Assembly: GCA_034670405.1 (NCBI GenBank)
Contig: JAXDDX010000045.1
Coordinates: 1,949,001 to 2,013,000, forward strand
DNA length: 64,000 bases
Reading direction: 5' to 3'
Source: Hoplostethus atlanticus
Lineage: Eukaryota > Chordata > Actinopteri > Trachichthyiformes > Trachichthyidae
Shown: positions 36,418 to 47,600 of the stretch, one piece after another
Layout of the letters: every line of letters begins with the position of its first letter
Numbering within the stretch: position 1 is the first letter of the stretch
Made by a program: the position numbers and the translations under genes
The notes under the pieces: model-generated
The model's database searches: none
Told to the model about the DNA's origin: nothing
What the model saw: only the letters and a program-made list of their open reading frames with translations

Positions 36418-36894
36418 TGGAAGCCCGGAACCGCCAAAATAAAAAATTAAAAAAATGAATAAATAAATGACACAATAAATAAATTAATACATAAATAAAT
36501 AAATATAAATTCAATAAAAATGCTAAAATAAATATATGTACACATAAATAAATAAAATGTATAAATGAAATTAATGAATAAATGGGTATATATGCATTTA
36601 TTTATTTCACTATTTTCCTTAATCATTCATTTCTGTACTAATTTATTCCACTATTTATTTATTTCCTTTAGCATTCATTTCTGTATATATTTATTTGCAG
36701 ATTTATTTATTTATTGATTTCTTCGCCCATATATACCCATTTATTCATTAATTTAATTTATACATTTATTTATGTGTACATATATTTTTGCATTTTTATT
36801 GAATTTATATTTATTTATTTATGTATTCATTTATTTATTGAGTCATTTATTTATTAATTTATTTATTTTGTATTTTGGCGGTTCCGGGCTTCCA
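36418..36894. mobile_element. 477-bp foldback element with near-perfect long arms
   Basis: The terminal words are tggaagcccggaaccgccaa at the left and the exact complement at the right. The arms run 36418-36594 and 36728-36894 and are made mostly of (ataa)n-type words plus matching landmarks such as tatatgtacacataaataaa. The element is flanked by TA on both sides (36416-36417 and 36895-36896), consistent with a TA target-site duplication. It is non-autonomous. Confidence 0.88.
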
Positions 36895-37062
36895 TAGACC
36901 TTTCCATCCCTAACAAAACTGAGCTTCATTTTGGTGAAGATGTTATAGTGAAATGTAGTCTATAGCAGGTAGAAAATAACCAAATGTAATTTGGAGGACA
37001 CACTACCAGGTTTCAGTATGGGTGGCCCCAGTGGCAATTAAACCCATAACGTCAGTCATGTT

Positions 37063-37537
37063 GCGATCTGGTGCGACAACAACCACCTACAGCTCAATGC
37101 CAGCAAGACAAGAGAGCTTGTGGTGGACTTCTGTCGGAACAAGAGGCGACCACCACCACCTGTGATCCTCCAGGGTGAGGAGGTGGAGGTGCTGGAATCG
37201 TACAAGTTCCTGGGGATACACCTCAACAATAAACTGGACTGGTCAGACAACACTGATGCCCTATGTTGGTGAGGTGGCGTCAAGGCAAAGGATGCCAACA
37301 GGATTAATAAACTGGTCGAGAAAGCTGGCTCAGTTGTGGGAGAGAGCCTGGACAGCCTGGAGGAGGTGGCTGAGGGCAGGATGAGGTCTAAAATCAGATC
37401 CACCTTGGAGAACCCATCCCACCCCCTCTATGATGAGATGAACGGGCTGAGAAGCTCCTTCAGCCACCGTCTCATCCAACATAAGTGCACAAGGTAGCGC
37501 TTCAAGCACTCTTCTTCAAGTACAATGCTACCTCAAC
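37063..37537 (+). mobile_element. LINE 3' fragment (non-LTR reverse transcriptase C-terminal region)
   Basis: The translation begins WCDNNHLQLNASKTRELVVD, then carries VLESYKFLGIHLNNKLDW followed by a stop. Another frame continues RINKLVEKAGSVVGESLDSL and SHPLYDEMNGLRSSFSHRL. The SYKFLGIHL-type motif and NPSHPL tail are typical of fish Rex1/L2-like LINEs. Only the 3' end of the ORF is present and it is broken by stops and a shift. It follows a short copy of the gtatgggtggccccagtggc repeat at 37010-37060. Confidence 0.82.
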
Positions 37538-39700
37538 CCCCCCCCCCCCCCGCCCTCCCCCACACACACACACACACCTACACCCGGACCTACTCAGAAC
37601 AGATGCTGCACCACCGTTGAAAACCTGTGTAAATACAACGCCAAAATGAAAGCTGAGACGGCATACGTAGTCGTCCATCGCTGCTACCTGCATTTTGGGA
37701 AATCAGGACCTAAATATCGTTATAATTTCAGTTCTAAAAAGACTAAAAAATAAGCTTTTATTATGAAGGGTTACCATACATAATATGATATGGTGACAAT
37801 GTGTCCTTGTTTGGTTGGCGTTGAACTGTCCGTTAAATGCTTGCTGAGCTTCCCTCTCAATTATTAAAAGCCTGAATTGTAATACTTGGTGGCAGTATTT
37901 CCGTCTGTCTGCTCCAGTTGTTGAGTCTCATCCCTTCACCATCTCACCGCCAGACCTCTTGCAGCCCCTCTCCCTTTAGGATTTTAACATTTCCGCTCCA
38001 AATGAGTCAGTGCTAAGTGAAGCTCTTAGCCAGCCAAGCGACTACCCCTACAACCCCTGCTTCACCTCCTCTTAGGTAAGGGCCTGGGGAGGTAAAGAGG
38101 CCAGGGCGAGGATCTCTGTTCTGCTTTAAAGTTTTAAAGGGGTCAGCGCGATGCCACACTCATCTACAATGCATGTTCAGTCTGCAGCAGGTAAAACAAA
38201 GGCAACGCAGAGTTGAGCTGCTCAACCAGGCTTCTGAATGTGGAGATGAAAGGTTGGTGAGAGGTGAACATCAAAAATCATGTTTACATGCACATAACCT
38301 AATTAACCTAATTGTTGCTTTGATTGAAGAATCATTTAATGAAGCTGTTTGTATGCTCGGCGGCCATCTTGTACATTGTTAGAATTGATTGAATAGATTG
38401 TCATGTTGCTTTATGGGCTACAAGCTACATCAGTCATTTCCTCCTGTCATAAACTGCAGGCGTACTGCTTCCTTCATATTGCTGTCGGTGCAATTCATCC
38501 AGTGTTGTGACTCAAAGTACGAAGGCCTTGATATAAACAAAGTTAGTAGCTGTAAAAATGAACAGCTTGCGGTTTGTTGGCCGAGAGTCGATGTGACTCC
38601 TCAGAGCTAACTAGATATACAGTACCGTAGAATATATTTCGATTACGGTGTTGTTAACATTTCCCAGAATGCCTTTAGACAACCCCCAGAGAACGGGTGT
38701 GAACTTGCTGCTGCTGCATTCATGTCACGTCAGACGAAGCGGAAAGAAGGGAAGTTTTCCCGTTGCTCCGACCTGGAAGCGTTCACACGTTCAGCTGGTT
38801 GGGAAGCTCTTGGCTGCTAGCTGCTGTAGCTCCAACAACTAGATAACAAGTTGCTTTGTCAACCAAACAAACCGCAGCAGGTATTTCTAGTATACAAATA
38901 GTCGATTGTGTTCTCCCTGTATGATTGTTGCTCGTCGGTCTAGAAAGAAGCCCTTGCTCTTTGATTCTGATTGGCTGACACCAAAACCTGACGGTTACCG
39001 TTGATGGTTTAGATCAATGAAACATTTTCTGATATCAGACTGGAAATATCTCAACGTGACGTCACGTCGTCTACGATTGGATGAAGAACAAAACACCAGA
39101 CAACCAAATAAACACAAGATACATCGTCAATAACCAATTACTTTAAGATCCATGAGCGTGTAAACGTAGCAACAGATTTAAATGCCTCACCACCAAATCA
39201 CTGAATCTCAACCTCTTCTGTCTCTGCTGTATTTAGTACTGTGTTCGGTTGACTTACAAGACTTCAACTGTCAGCTACCATTCCTGTCCTCTCATCACTC
39301 GCCTGCAGCCCAGTCTGTCTGTGACAGCAGATGATGTGATCCTCTGACAGCTGATGCTGCGCTCTTTACTTTTAACAGGCTTTTCTACATCAAGCAGCCT
39401 GCACAACAAACCGCAAAGAATAAAACCACCACTGGGTGAATTTCTCGGGTGTTGTCTGTCTTAGCGTGACGGGCCTCATAATCTGCTGGTCCTGGGTGTC
39501 GGAAGGAAGGAAGCAGGTCTGTTTGTTAGAAATATGCTGATGAGTGACCTCTGGCATCTGACTACTGACTCACTGCTGATCCTTCATGCTGACCCCGTTT
39601 ACACCTGCTGTTTAAATGTGTCTTCGGTGATAAGTTAGCAGGCTGATCGCTTGAACGACCTCGGGAGCCGGTTTGAGTTCATCTTCCTCCTCCAGCATGA
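37538..39700. other. stretch with no recognised gene
   Basis: A C-run and CA tract at 37538-37576 follow the LINE fragment. At 38655-38790 there is aacatttcccagaatgccttta and then cgtcagacgaagcggaaaga, resembling repeat sequence common in fish, with a partial ZNF143-like word. The rest is unassigned. Confidence 0.45.
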
Positions 39701-39784
39701 GCCAGGATGGCTGAGAGGTTAAGGTGTTGGACTTACGATCCAATGGACAGGTTGTCCTTGTGTGTTCGAGCCAAACTCCTGGTA
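39701..39784 (+). tRNA. tRNA-Leu-shaped sequence with UAC anticodon (probable pseudogene)
   Basis: The 84 bases fold as a class II tRNA. Acceptor stem: gccagga with tcctggt, including one G:U, and A73. D arm: tggctgagaggttaaggtg. Anticodon stem: ttgga/tccaa. Long variable arm: ggaca/tgtcc. T arm: ttcgagc loop with one G:A mismatch in the stem. The body closely matches vertebrate tRNA-Leu(UAA), but the loop cttacga gives anticodon UAC, which reads valine codons. No run of four Ts follows at once. It may be a retropseudogene or a mutated gene copy. Confidence 0.65.
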
Positions 39785-39904
39785 GTCTTCACTTCTAAAA
39801 AATAAATAAATCAGCTACTCACAATTGGCTGTGTCTGAAAGAAATAGATGTTTTGTACATTTTTTTGGTGACATTGTGACGTCAGATAGCTGAACCTGCT
39901 AACA

Positions 39905-40024
39905 TGAGAGAGAGAGAGAGAGACAGAAAGAGAGAGACAGAGAGGGAGAGAGAGAGACAGATATAAAGAGGGAGAGAGACAGATAGAAAGAAAGAGAGAG
40001 AGCGAGAGAGGGAGACACAGATAG
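39905..40024. repeat. (GA)n imperfect purine tract
   Basis: About 120 bp of GA dinucleotide broken by gaca and gata words. Overlapping leucine/serine-rich minus-strand frames are artefacts. Confidence 0.92.
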
Positions 40025-40307
40025 ATTTTGAAAACAAGCCAAATCCACAAACTGCCAAACTTTTCTAGCAACTTTCTGAAAAACAAGCCCCAAGTGAGTT
40101 ATAATAAGCGGACAAGCCAACTCTGCTGCCCAACCTCCATCAATAAATAACCAGAAACACCAGGGAGGAGGAAAGGCCAAGATGGTGGAAATAACCAGGA
40201 AGTTAAGGGCAGCGGGTAGAGGAGGGTTTAGTACAGCTCATAACTTTAATTAGCTGCAGGAAAACATTGTTCCTGTCAATCATAAAAAGACATAGCGCTG
40301 CTTTAAA

Positions 40308-40424
40308 GCAGGGGTGTAAAACCATGTGCCTGCAGGTTTTCATTCCAACTGAAAACTGCAAGAGGGGATTTCACTGATCAGTCCCTCCTCTGGTTGAAGG
40401 TGTGATAATCAGTGAAATCACCTG
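40308..40424. mobile_element. foldback MITE-like element, copy 2
   Basis: Related to 24190-24365. It shares tgcaggttttcattccaact, tttcactgatcagtccctcc and tctggttgaaggtgtgataa, then tcagtgaaatcacctg. The interior atttcactgat/atcagtgaaat pair is itself inverted. The copy looks truncated at its right end. Confidence 0.55.
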
Positions 40425-41385
40425 GCGTCGTCTTCAGCGTTTCTGGTCACTCCTGCAAGCAAAATTAAAGACGAAGGGCGACCAAGCAATCGCCATCAGG
40501 GCCCCTAAACTCAACGACTTGCCTGTGGAGATCAGGCTAGCCAGCTCAGTGTTATCTTTTAAAAACACACATTGAACTTGCTTTTACTTGATTTCAACCC
40601 ATTTTGGAAACTAGTTTTTTACTTTCACCTTGTGAGCTGCACTTGGGCTCATACGGGGTTAAAAGCTCAGTTATAGCTGGCCACTGGTGCAAAATATAGA
40701 TGAAAAGTGATCTGTACTGGGCAGCTGTCAGTCTGTCTATGAGTAAGCATGAAGCAAGGTGTTGCTAAAAGAGAGCATACACGTTCAGCAATTCCTCCCT
40801 GATTAAATAAAGCTCACAGTGCAGCGGTCGCTCTGACCGTAAACGCTCTCAGCTGGCCTCGGTGTCTGCAGTGTCAACACCACATCCTTGGAGAGTCATT
40901 AGTTCAGAGCCTGGGGCCGACAAAAGCCCTCTGGCAACCTCAAGATAAAACGATCGTCCACTCTGTGAGCTGTTGCTGGACCAGAGGTGCACATATAATA
41001 GGACCAAGGAGATGCATCATTATGAACCGAATCCAGGGATGCGTGAAGTGTGGTCTCTGACTGAGTGTTTGACACCTTTGGAGGGGCTCTTCGAGGCCCC
41101 TGGACAGTCAGGACCGGTTACTTAAATGTCTTTGTGTCCCCTGAGTGCCTGGAGTGGCAAGGCTGGCCTTACAGGGTCACAGAGGCTCCAGACTGGAGTG
41201 TCGTCTGCATCTTCTAATTGCGCCCCAGTAGTATGTGCACCATATCAGGCTCTGTGAGCACGAGCCATGCAGTAAAAACTGTTTCCTGGGTTTAGGATGG
41301 TTAAATGTACTTTAATTTAAAGTCTGTCCTAATTGTTTCTTTCATATATATAGATACTGTATATATATCTATATATCTATATATA

Positions 41386-41631
41386 CACTATATGGCCAAA
41401 GGTCAGTGGACACCCCTACTAGTTATTGAGTTCAGGTGTTTCAGCCACCCTGTGTTTCAGGGTTTGGGTTTGGCCCCTTAGTTCCAGTGAAGGCCAATTG
41501 GGTGCTTCCAACTTTGTGGCAACAGTTTGGGGTCCAACTCCATATTAATGCCCATGGTTTTAGAATGGGATGTCCAGCAAGCTCATATAGGTGTGATGGT
41601 CAGGTGTCCACTGACTTTTGGCCATATAGTG
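41386..41631. mobile_element. Tc1/mariner-like MITE
   Basis: A 246-bp element with terminal inverted repeats: cactatatggccaaaggtca at the left, and tgacttttggccatatagtg ending at 41631. The inverted words extend inward as gtggacacc/ggtgtccac. TA dinucleotides flank both ends (41384-41385 and 41632-41633), the target-site signature of this superfamily. There is no transposase frame, so it is non-autonomous. Confidence 0.88.
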
Positions 41632-42757
41632 TAGATAGATAGATCAGGAGCGATAGTCCACACAGATGAAAATATTCCACTGTACAATGAACAATGTACC
41701 ATTGTTGTTGTTGTTGTCACTTCCTGCTCTGTGGCCGCTAGCCTCACCTCACCACTGGCCATGCCCACACAACATCATAGGAAATGTTCCAATTTCAGAC
41801 AAATGGGAGGATTTAGGCATGTCCTGGTTGTTTACTGGTATTTAATGGGAATCTTTAAATCATGTAATAACAGATTCATTATAAGTTTTCAGTCTGTTTT
41901 TTGACTCCACAATTTGGAGTCCAAATGGAGGTTTGGGAATTGCAAACAACATCCAGTTTAGCTTTGCTTGCCTGCTTCATATAATTACACATCGCCTGCA
42001 ACAGAAGGGGGTTTGTTTGGGCAGCTCCATCATCTCCGTCATCCTCCCATTAAGAGAAGCTTCAATATTTGTTTGGTTCTTTAATTAAAGTCCTCCGTCT
42101 GACAGGGACGCTCTCCTCAGTTTGATAAGGCTTTGATGAGAGGCATCACTTTTGTCCGAACGGGCTTATTAGGTTTCAACTGAAAGATGAAAGCCATTCA
42201 CCTCATACAAGATGCTCCATGCTTAAACTGAAGAAGAGGACCTCAATTATTCTGGTAACAAAGAAAAATGGCTCATTATTGGGATTGTTCTGGTGTAAAC
42301 ATTTGATTGAAGACATGCAGCAGAGTACTTACGCCTTATGAACATGAATTAGTCTAACTTAATGGATTGTTGAGGACAGGTCCACGTTGGTTATATTCAA
42401 ACAATTTGACTTGATCTCTGATGGAGAACCAGCTAGAATTTCACAATTTCATCATCAAATATTTTGCAATTACCATTGCTACCGTGCTGAAAACAAACAG
42501 ACGAGTTGTGTTTGACTAAAAAGGGGCTGAATTCCTGAGGGAAATTCCTCTCAGGCAGAATCGTAGTTTATCTGACAGTTCACACCTGAAAAAGTTCAGC
42601 GTTGAGATGTGTGCAGATTTTGTACCTCGTGAAGCTGCTGGACACAGACACATGCAGTGAAATATCATCTCACTTCAGAATAGACCAACAGTAGATGTTT
42701 CTTTACTCTTCACCTCTAACATCTTTGGGAACCACAGCACATCACAAAGTAATCAAT

Positions 42758-42759
<2 letters not shown>

Positions 42760-42806
<47 letters not shown>
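42760..42806. repeat. (CA)n microsatellite
   Basis: A pure CA run of about 23 units. Confidence 0.97.
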
Positions 42807-42809
<3 letters not shown>

Positions 42810-43709
42810 TGAAAGGCGCTAACAGTCCTGTGGTCTGGCGTGCCGGCCATGTCGACCCAGTGGCTCTTGCTGTTTTACGTCTCCATGTTGTAAAGGGAAG
42901 TGTGATTGTTGTGAAGTATAAAAACGTACTGTCAGACTTGAAGAGGTGCAGCTCTACTGTACTGCTGATGTAACTCCGCTGTAATCTGCAGGTATCATCA
43001 TGTACATCTGTCATCTTAACGCAAATGTTATTTCATCCCAGTGGAGAAACATTTTATCGGCATCATCCAGATGTCCAATATTTGATTTGTTTGATTTGTG
43101 TCCCTAATTACCTTTGTTCTTACTGTTCCTGCTGCTGGCGGTGACCCAGTCTCATCTCTATTAATATTTCACACGGCCTAAAAACTTTTAATGGAAGTGA
43201 GGCATGCCAATCTTTAATTCCAACACTTCTCTTCTCATGCAGCTTCAACCACTTTTTCCACTGCAGAAAATTAAAATCTTCTTGCCGACTGATCTAGATT
43301 TCCCATCAGGCCTAAACCGGGCTGCCAAATGTTTCACAAAACGGAGTGAATTAGACTTGTAGGGTATCTGACTAATTCATCATCATCGTGGTGCTAAATC
43401 CTCCCTATTGTACCCCCCCCCCCATCCCATTGGCAAACTGCCTTTCTTTAACAATGGTGAATGTTCTCCTACTGATAAAGAGCAGATTTAGGTCATCTGC
43501 AACATAGACTAGAATAAACACAACATGAAGTGTCTAAGAGGACCCCAGATGTTCACGATGTAAAGGTACAAATACTATCAGTCTAATGAAAGAGCTTTGA
43601 TTTAGCTTCAGTTGTACAACTAACTCAAAAGCAATCATCAGATAATGGAGAAGGAAGGATGTCGTAGTTCTTTTAGCCCCTCCCCTTTCCCCTCCAGTGG
43701 CTCTTGTCA

Positions 43710-43788
43710 CTTGCCAGGTCGCCATTTCAAATAAGAATCTGTTCTTAATGACTTGCCTGGTAAAATAACGGTTAAATAAAAATAAATC
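43710..43788 (+). repeat. fish LINE/SINE 3' tail-like repeat
   Basis: The sequence gccatttcaaataagaatct then gttcttaatgacttgcctgg and ttaaataaaaataaa is a phrase that recurs widely in fish genomes at the 3' ends of non-LTR elements. Confidence 0.5.
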
Positions 43789-43934
43789 AAATATTGAGGT
43801 GTAATAATAAAATAACAGCTTCAATTTTTAATTTCCAGCTGTGATGTTGTTTCAGTTTGTTAAACTCCATCAGTAATGTGACCGAGGTTGTTACCGAGAT
43901 GACAATATGGCCGCATTTAACCCCCGAGACGCTC

Positions 43935-43990
43935 CCGGTGTGTGTGCGTGGGTGTGGGTGTGTGTGTATGTGTGTGTGTGTGTGTGTGTG
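43935..43990. repeat. (GT)n microsatellite
   Basis: A GT tract with gggtgtgg interruptions. A complementary CA tract lies 80 bp further on (44070-44103), so the two could pair as a hairpin. Confidence 0.95.
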
Positions 43991-44069
43991 GCTCCCAAGG
44001 GACCCTGTGTCTTCACCTCATCAAAACCCCTGTCTGTCACTTTCCTCTTCTCTTTTATGCTGAGATGAT

Positions 44070-44103
<34 letters not shown>
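44070..44103. repeat. (CA)n microsatellite
   Basis: A pure CA run of about 17 units, complementary to the GT tract at 43935-43990. Confidence 0.95.
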
Positions 44104-44105
<2 letters not shown>

Positions 44106-44279
44106 AGACAATTCCAGTATAATTCCAGTGCTCATCATGCTGCTCTGTCTGTTCAGTCTGTTAAAGGATGAAGACGGCTGATTTCAGATCAGCTACTAGA
44201 ACGGTGCCTGAAGGAACTGATCCAGAGAGACTCCACTGAGGTCACGTCCTCCAAAGGTCAAAGGCCAGCTGATAGATAG

Positions 44280-44617
44280 TGTGGCAGACCGAGACATCTG
44301 CCATTGGAAAACTGTGGGGAAGGGACTACATTTCCCAGCATGCCACAGCCAGGCGGCCGTCTTGCCCCAGCTGAACCGCGTCACAATCAGCCAGGAGTGA
44401 GCTGATTGAGTGACAGACATAAAAAGGGGAATCTGCAGAGAGAAGAGACTGGACCTAGCAAGTGTTGAGTTTATTTCTGATTTGTTTGTATTTGTTTGGT
44501 GTGTTTTACCCAGTAAATGATCATTTCCCTTTGAATCCTGTCCCGAGTATCATGTGTGAACTGAACGTGCCCTCAGATTGGACTTGTGGCACTCGGCTTT
44601 TCCCCGAGGGTGTCACA
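44280..44617 (+). mobile_element. candidate solo LTR with TATA box and ZNF143-like motif
   Basis: The 338 bp begin TGTGGCAG and end GGTGTCACA, giving short inverted TGTG.CA/TG.CACA ends, and are flanked on both sides by ATAG (44276-44279 and 44618-44621), as in a 4-bp target-site duplication. Inside are actacatttcccagcatgc (44325-44343), close to the ZNF143/Staf site, and a TATA-like cataaaaagggg at about 44418. There is no coding capacity. The ATAG on the right begins a GATA/GACA microsatellite, so the duplication could be coincidence. Confidence 0.5.
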
Positions 44618-44619
<2 letters not shown>

Positions 44620-44649
<30 letters not shown>

Positions 44650-44650
44650 T
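44620..44650. repeat. (GACA)n microsatellite
   Basis: About seven GACA/GATA units, followed at 44680-44699 by an (ACA)n run. Confidence 0.93.
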
Positions 44651-44699
44651 TTGTGATATTTACTAAATGTTTTTTGGAACAACAACAACAACAACAACA

Positions 44700-47600
44700 G
44701 TATCAACATCACATGGACAGTTGAGCATCTTGTTCCATCTGGACAACAAATGTCTAATTTTCACAAAATCACTGAACAGAAATCCAAAAGGTTTTTCTAA
44801 AGAGGTTTTTAGTGTTTGGTAACACTTGAACCAACTGGATCCTTTTAGAGATCCTGAATGATCGAAATGGAAATTAACTCCTTTACATTCAATAGTTTAG
44901 ATTGTGGTACTGCTGATAGAGGGAGGGGAGGTAGGGGTAGGTAGGTAGGGAGGTATAGGTACGTTATTATAACGATATAATAACGCTCCAATTGAAGGTC
45001 CATGCAAACTGTTTGCTCCAAACGACGTGACTCTGAAAGGCCTCGGACTCACCAGGCACCATATTCTCACTCCTCCATATTCTCACTCCTCTTTGCACTA
45101 TAACAATTTCCTTCATGTCAGTCGAAGCTATGTAATTATTTTGACACACTAAATTGAATTTCCAATGTTCCCTCCAGTGTCATTCTGCCACAGCACTGCC
45201 TATTTATTTTTCCATTATTCCTTGTGATAAATATTTTTGATGTCTCTATTTTGTTGCAGCAATATGGAGCGGTGGAAATTGGCTTCATGTTAAGTGTCAT
45301 TTGAAAGTCACAGAAGCCTCTTGGACAGAAAGGGAAATGTCATTCCTAAACAATTCACACTAAAACTCAGTGATTTAAACTATAATTTAATTGATTTCAG
45401 CAGAGATGATTCATACCATTAACATGTTTCTAACAGCAGATGGTCAGTTCTGGTCAATTTACTTGAATCAGGAATTTAAAAATGCTAGTACATTTTTGGT
45501 AAGTTAGTTAGTTAGTTAGTTAGTCTAGCAGCCTCTCTGGCAGCTAACCAACCATCACTTGGAGTCCTGTTCTAACCTAAACCTTTAATTGGCTGGTAAC
45601 ATAGAGGCTGTAATGTGTCAAAACACAGCTCTCACCAGATTAAGAAGAAAAGCATGTTGCATGATTACTGCAATTAACTGTGTTTTAATCATATGTTCCT
45701 TTAATGTTCCTGTCTGGAGTTAAGAACCGTTGGACTGAAGCCCGGTGACAAAGAACCAAATGTTTCTATATGATACCGGTAATGGTTCTTTAGTATATCT
45801 ACTCTATGACTACTGGTTGTGACAGTGGTGCAAGGTGAAGCCAAGTACCAGCAACATCACCAAAATACCCCCAATCACAGTAAAGAATACCCCAGTTACC
45901 ATAGCAACCAATAAAGCATGGCTAGTGGTATGTTATGGCAATTATCAGCATGGTTGGACGGCGTCTTTGACCATCCAGAACACTTGACCTGTTAAATATC
46001 AGTAAAGAACCATTTAGAGGTTTGATGGTTCTGTAACCATCAAACCGTTCTTTGACCTTCTGAGGAACCACCTTGGTACTAAATCTATAAGTGTTGATGT
46101 TGTTAAATATAATTTAACGAGGACTCTCAGCTCATTCTGTTTCTCATTTGTTCAAGCAATAATTACATTTAGAAAACGTCCAATAGGAACAATCCATTTC
46201 AACAATTACATTTAGTTTGTGGCAAATTAGGAGGTGAAGGAGGTGACGAGGATGAACTTCCTTCTTTCCTTCTCTCTCTTCCTGTTTGCCTCCTCATCAT
46301 TAGCCACCTGACGAGCACCTTGGGGTGTCTGTAGTCTTGTGATTTACACAGAAATGACTGGTTCATAGTCATAGTGCTTTTAGTGACACGTGCGACAGAG
46401 CTGACTCAAGATGTTTAGTTAACACAGGATTCCTACCACAGGTACATTAGTGAGATGAGTAGACAGCTCTCCTTTCTGGCTGGCTGACACCGGCATCCCT
46501 CCTCCTCCTCCTCCTCATCCTCTTCATGTTCCTCCTCCTCCTCTTCCTGCAGCCTAAGTGCTTTATTAGAGCTCCTCAGCCAGGGGAGAAAAACCCAGGT
46601 GTCTGCAGTGTTGTCGAGGAGAGGAGGATGGAGGAGGAGATGAAGGAGGAGATGTGGGAGGAGATGGAGGAAAGGCTGTTAGCGTTTCCAGTTTCGGAGG
46701 AGTTTAGCTCTAATCAGAAGACTCGGGGCTTCCTGTCCAGCTGGAGCACAGGCGGCGTGGAACTAATGGCGTCTGTTATTGCTGGCTGGAGCAGCGCTCC
46801 TGTGGCCGCGAGGCCTGTCTGGATGGTGTGGTAATTATACTGGCAAATATGAACACTTTGGTCTCTGATTGGATAATGAAAGGCCCAGTTGGATAGCTGT
46901 GAGCTGTAATTGAGGTGACATTGTTCAGAGCCTTCATTGTTTGATTCTCTGTGGAGTCTGGTGGAAGGATGGGGGGGAGCTTTCAAACGTCTGCTCTCAT
47001 GCACCCTGAATACTAAGAAGTCGATGCTCCCCCGGAGAAACAACCAGATACTTCTTGGGTTATGAGTTGGTTTCTTGCTCAATCATATTCTGTGATCATA
47101 AGCCTTGGCAAAACATAGCTAGGGAAAGGTCTCAAATATAGTGTGCACCAGTTGTCTGGATGCAAACCCTCAGTATCTTGGAATGTGCAATGCAGAAAAT
47201 GACGACTGGCTTCATCTCTTTTATCAGCACTGCTGCATCATGGCTCCCCTTCATTCATTCATTGCAGCATGAAATGCGACACCACTACTATAGAAATGTG
47301 CTGTTTGAAATGTTACCGATTGTTCATGATGATACCGATGTAGACGTAGAAGATTTTTAACTGCATACATGCTGAACTGCTGCTTTGGCTCCGCCTCCAA
47401 GACAAACTGTTTGGAAAAGTCAAGTTTTGCCCTCCCTTCCTCTGTTGGAATGTTCTGGTAACTAACTAATTGAGAATGAGGGTTTTGTGTTGAAATATAC
47501 CAATTTGGTTCTGCTGTATAAGATCAAGAAAATAACTGCAGTATTACTGCAGGATAGATGGGTAAATACATGAAGGAGGACTACCGCTGTACACTGAACT

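Noticed and set aside
46526..46834. 102-codon plus-strand frame with Glu/Met-rich segment
   Set aside because: It runs through CTC/GAG simple repeats and has no recognisable homology.
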